64,000 nt of DNA from Microbacterium profundi (GCF_000763375.1 NZ_JPSY01000004.1:124001-188000); one strand, 5' to 3'; counted from the first letter of the stretch, positions 17,635 through 26,512 are shown. Notes: generated by a model not told the origin, from the sequence alone. Program-made: numbers and translations.

Positions 17635-18975
17635 ATGCCTCAGCAGCTCGACGCCGCCCTGGACGCTTGGCGCACCCTTCCCATCAAACAGCAGCCGACC
17701 TGGCCCGACGCGGATCGCGTCGCCGACGTGTCGGCACAGATCGCTGGGCTTCCGCCGCTGGTGTTCGCCGGTGAGGTCGACAATCTGCGCGATCGCCTCG
17801 CTCGCGCAGCATCCGGTCAGGCATTCCTGCTGCAGGGCGGCGACTGCGCCGAGACGTTCGCCGGTGCGACCGCGGAGCAGATCCGCAACCGCATCAAGAC
17901 CGTGCTGCAGATGGCCGTCGTGCTCACATACGGCGCGTCGATGCCGATCGTCAAGATGGGCCGCATGGCCGGGCAGTTCGCGAAGCCGCGCTCGAGCGAC
18001 TCGGAGACGCGCGGCGACATCACGCTGCCGGCCTACCGCGGCGACATCGTCAACGGCTACGACTTCACCGAGGGCTCGCGCCGGGCCGATCCCGGGCGTC
18101 TGCTTCAGGGTTATCACACGGCCGCATCCACGTTGAACCTGATCCGTGCGTTCACGCAGGGTGGCTTCGCCGACCTCCGTGAGGTGCACTCCTGGAACAA
18201 GGGCTTCGCATCGAACCCCGCCAACCAGCGGTACGAGCGCATGGCATCCGAGATCGACCGTGCGATCAAGTTCATGGAGGCCGCGGGTGCGGACTTCGAC
18301 GAGCTCAAGCGCGTCGAGTTCTTCACCGGCCACGAAGGCCTGTTGATGGACTACGAGAGCCCGATGACGCGGATCGATTCCCGCACGGACACCCCGTACA
18401 ACACCTCAGCGCATTTCCTCTGGATCGGAGAGCGCACCCGCGACCTCGACGGTGCGCACGTCGACTACTTCTCGAAGATCCGAAACCCCATCGGCGTGAA
18501 GCTCGGCCCCACCACCACGCCCGAGACGGCGCTGGCACTGATCGACAAGCTCGACCCGAACCGCGAGCCGGGACGCCTCACATTCATCACGCGCATGGGT
18601 GCGGGCAAGATCCGCGACGCACTGCCGCCGCTGCTCGAAGCCGTTCGTGAATCGGGCGCCCAGCCGCTGTGGGTGACCGACCCGATGCACGGCAACGGCA
18701 TCACCACCCCGACCGGATACAAGACGCGTCGCTTCGACGACGTGGTCGACGAGGTGCGTGGCTTCTTCGAGGCGCACCGCGCGGTCGGCACGTTCCCCGG
18801 CGGCATCCACGTCGAGCTCACCGGCGACGACGTCACCGAGTGCCTCGGCGGGTCGGAGCACATCGACGAGGCCGCACTGGCGACGCGCTACGAGTCGCTC
18901 TGCGACCCGCGGCTGAACCACATGCAGAGCCTCGAACTCGCATTCCTCGTCGCCGAGGAGCTCGAGAAGCGCTGA
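17635..18975 (+). CDS. aroG: 3-deoxy-7-phosphoheptulonate synthase, class II
   Basis: 446 residues of the plant-like class II DAHP synthase family, recognised by LLQGGDCAETF near 65-75, GRMAGQFAKPRS, and metal-binding elements including HxLW-type and E-C-x-G segments near the C-terminus. It condenses phosphoenolpyruvate and erythrose-4-phosphate, the first step of aromatic amino acid synthesis. A TAAGCT box sits 6 nt before the ATG; GGGGAG between them could double as a ribosome site, so leadered and leaderless initiation both fit. It converges with the PASTA kinase gene, the order seen around M. tuberculosis Rv2178c-Rv2176. Confidence 0.96.
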   Translation: MPQQLDAALDAWRTLPIKQQPTWPDADRVADVSAQIAGLPPLVFAGEVDNLRDRLARAASGQAFLLQGGDCAETFAGATAEQIRNRIKTVLQMAVVLTYGASMPIVKMGRMAGQFAKPRSSDSETRGDITLPAYRGDIVNGYDFTEGSRRADPGRLLQGYHTAASTLNLIRAFTQGGFADLREVHSWNKGFASNPANQRYERMASEIDRAIKFMEAAGADFDELKRVEFFTGHEGLLMDYESPMTRIDSRTDTPYNTSAHFLWIGERTRDLDGAHVDYFSKIRNPIGVKLGPTTTPETALALIDKLDPNREPGRLTFITRMGAGKIRDALPPLLEAVRESGAQPLWVTDPMHGNGITTPTGYKTRRFDDVVDEVRGFFEAHRAVGTFPGGIHVELTGDDVTECLGGSEHIDEAALATRYESLCDPRLNHMQSLELAFLVAEELEKR

Positions 18976-18991
18976 CTCTGCGCGCCATCCG

Positions 18992-19029
18992 GTGGCATTC
19001 GCGGCGTCGATCGATGCAGCGGATGCCAC
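18992..19029. terminator. Possible convergent terminator between aroG and the PASTA kinase
   Basis: GTGGCAT (18992-18998) pairs with ATGCCAC (19023-19029) around a GC-rich loop with an extra CGC/GCG pairing. No T-tract on either strand. Confidence 0.35.
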
Positions 19030-19048
19030 TTCGTGCAGCGGATGCCGG

Positions 19049-20995
19049 TCAGAGGGCGCTGCGGATGAGCAAGGTCACTTGGCTGCCTGCTCTGCGCAGG
19101 GTCCCTGCCGAAGGGTCGGTACCGGTGACCTCGGTCAGTCCGTTCGGGAACGGGGTCCACAGCGGATTCCACGTGGGCTCGAATCCCGCATCGCGGAGTG
19201 TCTTGGCGGCGGTGTCGCGGTTCTGACCGGTCACATCAGGCACCTCGAACAGCTGTGGCCCCTTCGAAACGACGAGAGTCATCGTGTCGCCGGGTCGCCA
19301 ATTCGAACCGTCGTCGCGACCGGAGATGCGGATGACGCGACCCTCTTCGACGTCGTCGCTGAACTCCTCGGTCGTGGTCGTGCCGATGTCCTTGTCGCTG
19401 AGAGCAGATGTCGCCTCTGACACCGTCATCCCGACGACATCCGGCACGCTGCCCAGCGACACGACGAGGTTCGCGGTGTCGGCCTCGAAGACGCTGCATC
19501 CCTCACCGCATTCGACATCGTCGCCACCGGCACGCGGAGTGACGCTGGCGTTGATCACGACACCCTCCGGGGCTCCTCCGTTCGAGTACAGGAGGAGGTC
19601 ATCGTCGGAGACGGTGAGTCCGAGATCCTTGAGGTAGGCGCGGGCCTCATCGGCGGTCTTGCCGTTCAACGTCTCGATCGCGCGCGGAGCGGGACCTGTG
19701 GAGACGAAGACGCTGACCTCGGCGCCCCCGTCGAGTCGTTCGCCTTCGGCGGGGTCGGTGCGGATCGCGAGGCCGGGCTCGATGTCGACGGAGCTCTCCT
19801 CCGCGGCCACGGGGACGAACCCCTCCTCGGAGAGGATCGTCGCGGCCTCCTCGTAGCTCTTGCCCGCGACGGAGGGTACGGCCACGAGTGAGCCGGGACC
19901 TGACCCGAACCACCAGCCGACGCCTCCTGCGACGACGGCGAGCAGAAGCACGAGGGACAGCAAGAACGCGCCACGGGCGCGGCGCTTGGACGTGCGCCGC
20001 CTGAGCAGGGTCGCGTTGTCGACGGGCTGCGACGCCGGCGCCGCGACATCGTCGATGACCATCGTCGACGGCATGACCTTCGTCAGATCGCCCGAATCGC
20101 TCTGCGCACGGATCGGCGTCGTCGTCGCGGCGACGGCCGTGGGGGCGACGCCGAGTGAGCGCTCGATCTCGCGAAGGCGGTCGAGCATCTCCTGTGCGTC
20201 GTTCGGGCGCTCATCGGGCGACTTCTCGGTCGACCACAGCACGAGCTCGTCGAGCTGTTCAGGGACTCCTGGGTTGCGCACGCTCGGTCGCGGCACCGAC
20301 TCCGTCGCATGCTGGAAGGCGATCTGCATCGGCTGCTCGCCCTTGTACGGCTGCTCGCCGACGAGCATCTCGTAGAGCATGATGCCGAGCGCATAGATGT
20401 CGCTGCGAGCATCGGCCGTGCCGCGGGTGACGAGCTCAGGGGCGAGGTAGGCGATGGTGCCGAGCAGTTGCTGTCCGGTGGCGGTGTTCGCCGTGGTGGC
20501 GCGGGCGAGGCCGAAGTCACCGATCTTGATGCGGCCGTCCTCGGCGAGCAGTACGTTCTCGGGCTTCACGTCACGATGCACGATGCCCGCCTTGTGGGCC
20601 GCCGCGAGTCCGGCGAGGATCGCATCCATGATCGTTATCGTCTGCGGGATCGTGAGACGGCGCTGTTCGCGCATCAGCTCGCGCAGCGTGATTCCGGGAA
20701 GGTACTCCATCACGAGATAGGCGAGTTCGCCGTCCTGGCCCTGATCGAACACGTTGACCACGTGCGGATCGGCGAGGCGGGCCGCGGCTCGGGCCTCCTG
20801 GATGAACCGGCTCTGGAACACCGAGTCGTCGCTGAGATGGCCGTGCATGACCTTCAGCGCGATCCGGCGCTCCAGGCGAAGGTCGGTGGCGACGTACACC
20901 GTCGCCATCCCGCCGCGCGCGATCCGGGCGCGCACGCGGTAGCGGCCGTCGACAAGCCGCCCGATGAGGGGGTCGGCCTGCTGATTGGTCGTCAC
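19049..20995 (-). CDS. pknL: Ser/Thr protein kinase with PASTA domains, PknL-like
   Basis: 648 residues. Cytoplasmic kinase domain: Gly-rich loop at 28-33, ATP Lys48, catalytic Asp142 in HRDVKPEN, DFG at 160-162, and an activation loop with several Thr. A juxtamembrane linker leads to a membrane helix at about 343-364, then four extracellular PASTA repeats. The second PASTA carries an insertion with two Cys (ECGEGC). Such kinases sense peptidoglycan fragments or lipid II and phosphorylate growth and division proteins. Neighbouring aroG, the Rv2175c-like gene and a polyprenyl synthase match the pknL locus. A TAGACT box lies 6 nt before the GTG, so the mRNA is probably leaderless. Confidence 0.93.
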   Translation of the reverse strand: MTTNQQADPLIGRLVDGRYRVRARIARGGMATVYVATDLRLERRIALKVMHGHLSDDSVFQSRFIQEARAAARLADPHVVNVFDQGQDGELAYLVMEYLPGITLRELMREQRRLTIPQTITIMDAILAGLAAAHKAGIVHRDVKPENVLLAEDGRIKIGDFGLARATTANTATGQQLLGTIAYLAPELVTRGTADARSDIYALGIMLYEMLVGEQPYKGEQPMQIAFQHATESVPRPSVRNPGVPEQLDELVLWSTEKSPDERPNDAQEMLDRLREIERSLGVAPTAVAATTTPIRAQSDSGDLTKVMPSTMVIDDVAAPASQPVDNATLLRRRTSKRRARGAFLLSLVLLLAVVAGGVGWWFGSGPGSLVAVPSVAGKSYEEAATILSEEGFVPVAAEESSVDIEPGLAIRTDPAEGERLDGGAEVSVFVSTGPAPRAIETLNGKTADEARAYLKDLGLTVSDDDLLLYSNGGAPEGVVINASVTPRAGGDDVECGEGCSVFEADTANLVVSLGSVPDVVGMTVSEATSALSDKDIGTTTTEEFSDDVEEGRVIRISGRDDGSNWRPGDTMTLVVSKGPQLFEVPDVTGQNRDTAAKTLRDAGFEPTWNPLWTPFPNGLTEVTGTDPSAGTLRRAGSQVTLLIRSAL

Positions 20996-21070
20996 GTACA
21001 GAGTCTATGAAGAACTGGCTGACAGACCGCGGAGCGGCTCACCCCTTTGGGCGACAGGATCGGCCGATTT

Positions 21071-22099
21071 TCAGCCATACAGGGCGATCCACTGGTAGGC
21101 CTGGGCCTCCCACTGGCCGTAACGATCCGGGTACGCCGAGATCTGCACGGCCTGCGCGGCGTCCTTGAACGCCATGCCTTCCCAGCCGGCGATGTCGAGA
21201 AGACCTCGCGACGTGGTGCCGTTCGGGTCCGATGCGCCGCCGTAGAAGACCCGGATGCTGCGATCGCGATCCATGATCTGATCGACAGTGCCCCAGCCGG
21301 TGCTGGGCCGCTGCTGGAACAGGCCGAGTGAATCGCGGTCGCCCCAATCGAGGTTGCGCAGCCAGGATTCGACCATGGAGGTGGCCAGCGCGATCGCGAT
21401 GCCACGATCGGAGACGCCGAGCTCTCTCCCGATCCGGATGATCATGGTGGCGTTCTCCGCCTGCGGTTCGTTGAGCGTCGCGGTCTGGGCGGGTGCCGGT
21501 CCGGACGCTGCGGGAGCGGGCGCTGGAGCGGGAGCGGGCGCTGGAGCGGGAGTAGGAGCAGCACGCGCGGCCGCCGCGACGACGATGGCCTGTCCCGGAT
21601 AGATGATCGATGAGGCGCTCAGGCCGTTGGCCGCGAAGATCGCGTCGACGGATGTACCGTACTTCTGTGCGATGGCGAAGACCGTGTCGCCTGCGACCAC
21701 GGTGTGCGTGCTGGTGGCGGCGGGAGCGGGAGGTGTCGCCGGTGCTGGTGCAGCAGGAGCGGGGGCCGAAGCGGGCGCCGCCACGGTGAGGGTCTGCCCC
21801 GGATAGATCACGGAGCGCCAGCCGAGCCCGTTCCAGGTGAGAACGTCGACGGTGCGCAGCCCGAAGCGCTGCGCGATCGAGAAGACGGTATCGCCGTCTT
21901 GAACGGTGTAGCTCGTGGGAGTCGTCGTCGCGGGCAGAATGCGGGGGAGCGCCGTGAGTCGACTCTCCGACTGCTGCTCGATCGGTGCTGCGGCGCTCGC
22001 GGGAGCGGTGCTCATGGCGCTCGCCAGCACGCCGAGGACGGCCGCTGGAACGCCGAGCCGGATATATCCGGCACGAGGGCTCAGGATGTTCGCTGTCAA
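21071..22099 (-). CDS. Secreted LysM protein with lysozyme-like C-terminal domain
   Basis: 342 residues from a TTG with AGGGGGG 5-6 nt upstream. A signal peptide (about 1-38) precedes two LysM domains (about 63-106 and 132-174) for peptidoglycan binding, a Pro-Ala linker, and a C-terminal domain (about 212-342) with a likely catalytic Glu244 in SMVESWLRNLDWGDRDSLGL followed by FQQRPSTGWG, seen in actinobacterial transglycosylase-like proteins. It probably cleaves or remodels peptidoglycan outside the cell. Its place upstream of the PASTA kinase, on the same strand with 75 nt between, links wall sensing and wall cleavage. Confidence 0.82.
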   Translation of the reverse strand: MTANILSPRAGYIRLGVPAAVLGVLASAMSTAPASAAAPIEQQSESRLTALPRILPATTTPTSYTVQDGDTVFSIAQRFGLRTVDVLTWNGLGWRSVIYPGQTLTVAAPASAPAPAAPAPATPPAPAATSTHTVVAGDTVFAIAQKYGTSVDAIFAANGLSASSIIYPGQAIVVAAAARAAPTPAPAPAPAPAPAPAASGPAPAQTATLNEPQAENATMIIRIGRELGVSDRGIAIALATSMVESWLRNLDWGDRDSLGLFQQRPSTGWGTVDQIMDRDRSIRVFYGGASDPNGTTSRGLLDIAGWEGMAFKDAAQAVQISAYPDRYGQWEAQAYQWIALYG

Positions 22100-22156
22100 G
22101 GTTTCCCCCCTTTGCTGACCCTGAAACGCTGACACGCATGTAAACGGATGTCAACC

Positions 22157-22192
22157 AAAGTGACGGAAGTGACGTGAGTGAAAGAAGTGTCG
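22157..22192. repeat. Four tandem 9-bp direct repeats in the divergent promoter
   Basis: Units AAAGTGACG, GAAGTGACG, TGAGTGAAA and GAAGTGTCG follow each other at exact 9-bp spacing between the divergent LysM and Rv2175c-like genes. Direct repeats of this kind suit a response-regulator operator; the regulator is unknown. Confidence 0.55.
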
Positions 22193-22229
22193 ATATGCGA
22201 TGCCGCTCTGAAGATGAGATAGTCGAAAC

Positions 22230-22580
22230 GTGTCTGAGACTTCCCCCGAACCCACCGCCATCGAATGGCTGACGATGCCCGATCTCGTCGAGAGGCTCGA
22301 CGAGCCACTCGGGCGCGTGCGTCGGATGATCTCCGAGCAGTACCTGGTCGGATCGACCCGGAACGGTGTCTTCGGTGTGCCGTCGCAGTTCATCGTCGAC
22401 GGGCATCCTCTCTCGTCCCTGCGCGGCACGATCATCGTCCTCACCGACGCCGGATTCACCGATGACGAGGTGATCGACTGGCTGTTCAGCGAAGACGACG
22501 AGCTCGGCCGCACGCCGATCGCCGCGCTTCTCGACGGTCACAAGAGCGCCGTGCGCCGCGTCGCCCGCACACTCGCCTGA
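22230..22580 (+). CDS. Rv2175c-family DNA-binding protein
   Basis: 116 residues from a GTG at 22230, with a GATAGT box 6 nt upstream. The central region is a winged helix-turn-helix (MPDLVERLDEPLGRVRRMI), and the length and order match the Rv2175c family, whose mycobacterial member binds DNA and is phosphorylated by PknL on an N-terminal Thr. Here the tail before the helix-turn-helix has Thr4 and Thr9 as candidates. The C-terminal part holds the VLTDAGFTDDEVIDWLF segment typical of the family. It nearly abuts the converging polyprenyl synthase gene (6 nt). Confidence 0.85.
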   Translation: MSETSPEPTAIEWLTMPDLVERLDEPLGRVRRMISEQYLVGSTRNGVFGVPSQFIVDGHPLSSLRGTIIVLTDAGFTDDEVIDWLFSEDDELGRTPIAALLDGHKSAVRRVARTLA

Positions 22581-22586
22581 CGCGCC

Positions 22587-23675
22587 TCAGGCGGAACGCA
22601 CGGTCGCAGCGCGCGCGAGGTCTCGCAGCTCGCCGACGGCTGCGTTGTCCAGTCGCGCACCCGAGAGCGCGCGGTCGGCCTCCTGTGCATACGAGACGAT
22701 GAGCTCCTCCACCCGTGCCAGTGCGCCGGATTCGGCGATCGTGGCCTGAATCGCCGACACCTGATCCGCGGTGAGCGTCGGATCGCCCAGCAGCTCATCG
22801 AGCAGTCGCCTGGCCGACGCATCCAGCTGCTCCCGCGTGAACGCGATGAGCACGGTGCGCTTGCCCTCGCGAAGATCGTCTCCGGCCGGTTTGCCGGTGA
22901 CCGACTGATCGCCGAACACGCCGAGCACGTCGTCGCGCAGCTGGAACGCCATGCCGATCGGATGACCGAAGCTGCGCAGCGCGCTCTGCTGTGACTCGTC
23001 TGCCCCGGCGAGCAGGGCGCCCAGCAGCAGCGGCTGCTCGATGCTGTACCTCGCCGACTTCAGAGAGACCACGCGCAGCGCGCGATCAGCGTGCTCGGAG
23101 ATGGGATTGACCAGCCAGGCCGATTCCTCGGCGATGTCGAGGAACTGGCCGGTGGTGACATCGCGACGCATCCGCGCGTACTCCCGGCGCACGTCGGGCG
23201 CCTGCGCGAGCCCGGTCAGGGCCTGCTCGAGCAGATCATCGCTCCAGGCGACGAGCAGATCGCCGAGAAGGATCGCGGCGGCTCGCCCGAACGGCTCGGC
23301 GTCCCCGGACCACGACAGCGTCCGATGCTGTTGCTCGAGGGAGCGGTGCGCCGCCGGAACGCCCCGTCTCGTGTCCGAGTTGTCGATCAGGTCGTCATGC
23401 ACGAGCGCGGCGGATTGGAAGATCTCCAGCGCGGCGCAGAGATCCCACAGTGCATCCGTCTCGATGGCGTCGCGGGCGGAGAAGCGCGCGACCGCGCGCC
23501 ATCCGGCGTGGCAGAACCGTGCGCGCAGACGCTTGCCGCCCCGCAGTGTGGCCTCGGCGGACGCGATGAACATCGCAGCATCCGGTCCATACGATCGCGT
23601 CTCGGATCCGAGCGCGGTCATGAAGCGATCCAGACGGTCGGAGACGGCGTCCTGGACAGGTATGGATGAGGGCAC
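22587..23675 (-). CDS. Polyprenyl (geranylgeranyl-type) diphosphate synthase
   Basis: 362 residues with both aspartate-rich motifs of trans-prenyltransferases: first motif DDLIDNSDTRRG, second motif DDVLGVFGD, and GGKRLRARF near residue 50. It condenses isopentenyl diphosphate with allylic diphosphates; chain length (C15-C20 or longer) cannot be fixed from the motif alone. Corresponds in position to idsA2 near Rv2175c. It could feed carotenoid, menaquinone or carrier-lipid synthesis. A TAAGCT box lies 7 nt before the GTG, so it is probably leaderless, and it is divergent from the DUF3040 gene. Confidence 0.9.
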   Translation of the reverse strand: MPSSIPVQDAVSDRLDRFMTALGSETRSYGPDAAMFIASAEATLRGGKRLRARFCHAGWRAVARFSARDAIETDALWDLCAALEIFQSAALVHDDLIDNSDTRRGVPAAHRSLEQQHRTLSWSGDAEPFGRAAAILLGDLLVAWSDDLLEQALTGLAQAPDVRREYARMRRDVTTGQFLDIAEESAWLVNPISEHADRALRVVSLKSARYSIEQPLLLGALLAGADESQQSALRSFGHPIGMAFQLRDDVLGVFGDQSVTGKPAGDDLREGKRTVLIAFTREQLDASARRLLDELLGDPTLTADQVSAIQATIAESGALARVEELIVSYAQEADRALSGARLDNAAVGELRDLARAATVRSA

Positions 23676-23728
23676 GATAATCAGCTTAGGTTCTCAGCCG
23701 ATAACTAGCCTCGGCGGTTCTGCGAGCG

Positions 23729-23734
23729 TAGAAT
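23729..23734 (+). promoter_or_regulatory. -10 box (TAGAAT) for the DUF3040 gene
   Basis: TAGAAT is followed by a leader of about 20 nt containing the AAGGGGGG ribosome site of the gene at 23763. Confidence 0.5.
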
Positions 23735-23762
23735 GAAAGACACTGAACCAAGGGGGGGCGTC

Positions 23763-24155
23763 ATGCCACTGTCTGAACAGGAGCAGCGTCTGCTCGACGA
23801 GATGGAACGCCATCTCCTCCACAACGACGCAGACATCGTAACCGCGCCCTCCGGCGATCGAACGCTCAGCTACCGCAATCTCGTCTACGGTGCCGTTCTT
23901 CTTCTCGTCGGAATCGGCGCGCTCGTCGCGGGCGTCGCGCTCGGCGGCCAGCTCGGCGCTGTCGCCAGCATCATCGTCGGCGTGATCGGATTCGCGGCGA
24001 TGGTCGCCGGCGTCATCCTCGCGGCGACTCCCGTGCGCCGTGTCGGCGGCACGCCGCGGGTCCGAGACGGCGGGGCGTCCAAGCCGCCGCAGACTTCGGC
24101 CTCCTTCATGGACCGGATGAACGATCGTTGGGATCGTCGCCAAGACGGTCGCTGA
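23763..24155 (+). CDS. DUF3040 family membrane protein
   Basis: 130 residues from the ATG at 23763, with AAGGGGGG upstream. The N-terminus MPLSEQEQRLLDEMERHLL is the hallmark of DUF3040, a small actinobacterial family usually found next to mraZ. Two membrane helices (about 47-66 and 71-92) are followed by a basic, hydrophilic tail. Function unknown; the fixed position upstream of the dcw cluster suggests an envelope or division role. A strong terminator separates it from mraZ. Confidence 0.9.
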   Translation: MPLSEQEQRLLDEMERHLLHNDADIVTAPSGDRTLSYRNLVYGAVLLLVGIGALVAGVALGGQLGAVASIIVGVIGFAAMVAGVILAATPVRRVGGTPRVRDGGASKPPQTSASFMDRMNDRWDRRQDGR

Positions 24156-24171
24156 CCTCTTCACTCACCAG

Positions 24172-24201
24172 AGCCCGGATGCATTGAGCATCCGGGCTTT
24201 T
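24172..24201 (+). terminator. Intrinsic terminator after the DUF3040 gene
   Basis: AGCCCGGATGC and GCATCCGGGCT form an 11-bp stem around loop ATTGA, followed by a T-tract. Confidence 0.9.
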
Positions 24202-24251
24202 CTGCGTCTCGGGGGATCACGCGGCTCCTGAACGCCTCGGCGCGTTGAGAT

Positions 24252-24281
24252 CCTCCACTTTCCCTCCACGGTCCTCCACTG
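24252..24281 (-). promoter_or_regulatory. Distal array of three 10-bp MraZ-type boxes, reverse orientation
   Basis: On the minus strand, three GTGGAGG units recur at exact 10-bp spacing. They mirror the proximal array at 24371-24400. This distal array is inverted and about 160 nt before mraZ. Confidence 0.6.
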
Positions 24282-24370
24282 TGCGCTGTGCCGCGTTCTG
24301 GCGCGGAATCACAGGGGAGCGGTGATCTGGCATCACCGAATATGCCATGCTGTGCTGGTTTGCTCATATG

Positions 24371-24400
24371 CAAGTGGAGCAAAGTGGAGTAAAGTGGGGG
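24371..24400 (+). promoter_or_regulatory. Three 10-bp direct repeats (MraZ boxes) upstream of mraZ
   Basis: Units CAAGTGGAGC, AAAGTGGAGT and AAAGTGGGGG occur at exact 10-bp spacing 40 nt before the mraZ ATG. MraZ proteins are known to bind tandem GTGG/TGGG-type repeats of this period and to control their own operon. Confidence 0.82.
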
Positions 24401-24440
24401 ACACCTCGAAGTTGGCCGGACACAGAGGGGGTGATGGCCG

Positions 24441-24872
24441 ATGTTGCTGGGAACGCATTCACCGAAGCTCGACGACAAAGGTCGAGTCATCCTGCCGGCG
24501 AAGTTCCGTGAGGACCTCGGCGGCGGCATCGTCGTCACCCGTGGTCAAGAGCGATGCCTGTACGTGTTCAGCACGGCCGAGTTCGAGGCGATGCACGAGC
24601 GGATCCGGCAAGCACCGCTCAGCAACAAGCAGGCGCGCGACTTCCTGCGCATGTTCCTCTCCGGAGCGAGCGCGGAGATGCCGGACAGCCAGAACCGCAT
24701 CACCATCCCCGCCCATCTCCGTCAGTACGCGGGGCTCGAGAAGGAGCTCGTCGTCACCGGCGTCGGCGCGCACGCCGAGATCTGGGATGCCGCGGCCTGG
24801 AACGACTACCTCGCCGCCGGCGAGGACAACTACTCAGAACTCGAACAGGAGGTGATTCCGGGACTGTTCTGA
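24441..24872 (+). CDS. mraZ: Transcriptional regulator MraZ
   Basis: 143 residues with two SpoVT/AbrB-like half-domains: [16 protein letters not shown] in the first and [16 protein letters not shown] in the second, each with the family D-x-x-x-R-I/V-x-I/L-P core. MraZ forms a ring and binds tandem repeats upstream of its own operon to control the division and cell-wall cluster. It heads the dcw cluster here. Two box arrays lie upstream (24371-24400 and 24252-24281). The start ATG is preceded by GAGGGGGTGATGGCCG, with the ribosome site somewhat far from the ATG. Confidence 0.96.
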   Translation: MLLGTHSPKLDDKGRVILPAKFREDLGGGIVVTRGQERCLYVFSTAEFEAMHERIRQAPLSNKQARDFLRMFLSGASAEMPDSQNRITIPAHLRQYAGLEKELVVTGVGAHAEIWDAAAWNDYLAAGEDNYSELEQEVIPGLF

Positions 24873-24972
24873 CCTCGACTGTGATGCCCCGCCGCTCCCA
24901 CCCCGACACACTTCCCCGGTGCCGGGTCGAGAAGCGGAGGGGGATCAGAGTCGAAGGTCACCCGAAACGATC

Positions 24973-25911
24973 ATGAATCTTCGCGACATCCACACCCCGG
25001 TGCTCCTCGAACGCTGCGTCGAGCTGCTCGCACCTGCACTGCAGCATGACGGCGCGGTGCTGGTCGACGCCACACTCGGCATGGGCGGGCACTCCGAGGC
25101 GCTGCTCGAGCGTTTCAGCAACATCCGCTTGATCGGGCTCGACCGGGACACCGACGCGCTGCGCATCGCCGGTCAGCGGCTCGAGCGCTTCGCCGACCGC
25201 GTCACGCTCGTGCACACCGTCTACGACGAGATCGGGCTCCACGCTCACGGTGCCTCCGGCATCCTCATGGATCTGGGCGTCTCGTCGCTGCAGCTCGATG
25301 AGGCCGAGCGCGGCTTCGCGTATTCGAAGGATGCTCCGCTGGACATGCGCATGGACCAGACGAAGGGCACGACCGCCGCCGATGTCCTCGCGACATACAG
25401 CGAGGGCAACCTCCGTCGCATCTTCGAGCGCTACGGCGAGGAGAAGCTCGCCGCACGCTACGCCCGATTCATCGTGCGCTCCCGTGAGGAGAAGCCGCTC
25501 GTGCGGTCGCAGGACCTCGTCGACCTGTTGCAGGCAGCGACCCCGGCCGCCGCACAGCGTGCCGGCCACCCGGCCAAGCGAGTGTTTCAGGCGCTGCGCA
25601 TCGAAGTGAACTCCGAACTCAGCGTCCTCGCCGACGCGATCCCCGCCGCGATGGACGCTTTGACCGTCGGCGGGCGCATCGTCGTCATGAGCTACCAGTC
25701 GCTCGAGGACCGCCTTGTGAAGCAGGCCTTCGCCGCGGCATCCGCCTCCACGGCGCCCGCGGGGCTTCCCGTCGAACTTCCACAGCACGCTCCGCGCTTC
25801 CGCACCATCACGAAGGGCGCGGAGATGGCGGGCGAAGAAGAGAAGGCACGCAATCCGCGCGCCATTCCGGTGCGCCTGCGCGCCGCCGAGCGGATCAGGG
25901 AGGCCGCATGA
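24973..25911 (+). CDS. rsmH: 16S rRNA m4C1402 N4-methyltransferase
   Basis: 312 residues from the ATG at 24973 ([13 protein letters not shown] follows). The SAM-binding motif is [15 protein letters not shown], with the family [12 protein letters not shown] segment and C-terminal [24 protein letters not shown] region. It methylates N4 of C1402 in the ribosomal decoding centre. Second gene of the dcw cluster, 100 nt after mraZ; an upstream in-frame extension to 24919 lacks family similarity. Its end overlaps the ftsL start (ATGA). Confidence 0.96.
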   Translation: MNLRDIHTPVLLERCVELLAPALQHDGAVLVDATLGMGGHSEALLERFSNIRLIGLDRDTDALRIAGQRLERFADRVTLVHTVYDEIGLHAHGASGILMDLGVSSLQLDEAERGFAYSKDAPLDMRMDQTKGTTAADVLATYSEGNLRRIFERYGEEKLAARYARFIVRSREEKPLVRSQDLVDLLQAATPAAAQRAGHPAKRVFQALRIEVNSELSVLADAIPAAMDALTVGGRIVVMSYQSLEDRLVKQAFAAASASTAPAGLPVELPQHAPRFRTITKGAEMAGEEEKARNPRAIPVRLRAAERIREAA

Positions 25912-26492
25912 GCCGTCAGGCGGCGACAGCCGCAGCACTGCTGCCGGAGCCGATCGCTCCCGCGCCCGGCGCCCCCCGTCGGTTGAAGCCGGTGACGGCG
26001 CCCGCTCGGCGGGCCAAGCCGAAGCTGGCGTATGCGCTCATCGCACTCGGCGGGGCAGCGGCGATCGGGATCGCCCAGATCGGCCTGTCACTGGCGATCA
26101 CCCAGGACTCCTTCGTCCTCGCAGACCTCACTTCGCAGCAGCGTGAACTCGACCTGCAGGCGAGTGCGTTGCAGGATGACCTCGCCGGGACGAGCTCGCC
26201 CCAGCTGCTCGCGACCAAGGCCTCCGAGCTCGGCATGGTCGTGGCCGGATCCGCCTCCTACCTGCGCCTGAGCGATTCGACCGTGCTCGGTCCGAACACC
26301 GGTGCCGATGGCAAGTCCACGATCGATCCGAATGGAAGCGGCGCGGTGTACAACGCACTGCTGAACCAGAAGGCGGACGCCGCCGCTGCAGCGAATGACG
26401 CCGAGGCGTCAGCGAACGACACAGCTGATGCCGTCGATCCGAATCTGCCCCCGCCCATCACCGACGGACTTCCGAGCCCCACGACACGCTGA
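25908..26492 (+). CDS. ftsL: FtsL-like cell division protein
   Basis: 194 residues in the ftsL slot between rsmH and ftsI, overlapping rsmH by 4 nt. A basic, Pro-rich cytoplasmic tail (1-38) precedes one membrane helix (about 39-66) and an extracytoplasmic coiled-coil segment with heptads ([20 protein letters not shown]), ending in [10 protein letters not shown] as in actinobacterial FtsL. The last 60 residues are Ala/Asp-rich and probably disordered, longer than in many relatives. It would join FtsQ and FtsB to activate FtsWI. Sequence identity is weak in this family, so the call leans on position and topology. Confidence 0.82.
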   Translation: MSRQAATAAALLPEPIAPAPGAPRRLKPVTAPARRAKPKLAYALIALGGAAAIGIAQIGLSLAITQDSFVLADLTSQQRELDLQASALQDDLAGTSSPQLLATKASELGMVVAGSASYLRLSDSTVLGPNTGADGKSTIDPNGSGAVYNALLNQKADAAAAANDAEASANDTADAVDPNLPPPITDGLPSPTTR

Positions 26493-26512
26493 ACTTCGAC
26501 TGAGAGAGCGAC

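Noticed and set aside
22100..22229. c-di-AMP (ydaO-type) riboswitch before the LysM gene
   Set aside because: Wall hydrolase genes in actinobacteria can carry one, but this leader is too short and lacks the needed stems; only 9-bp repeats are visible.
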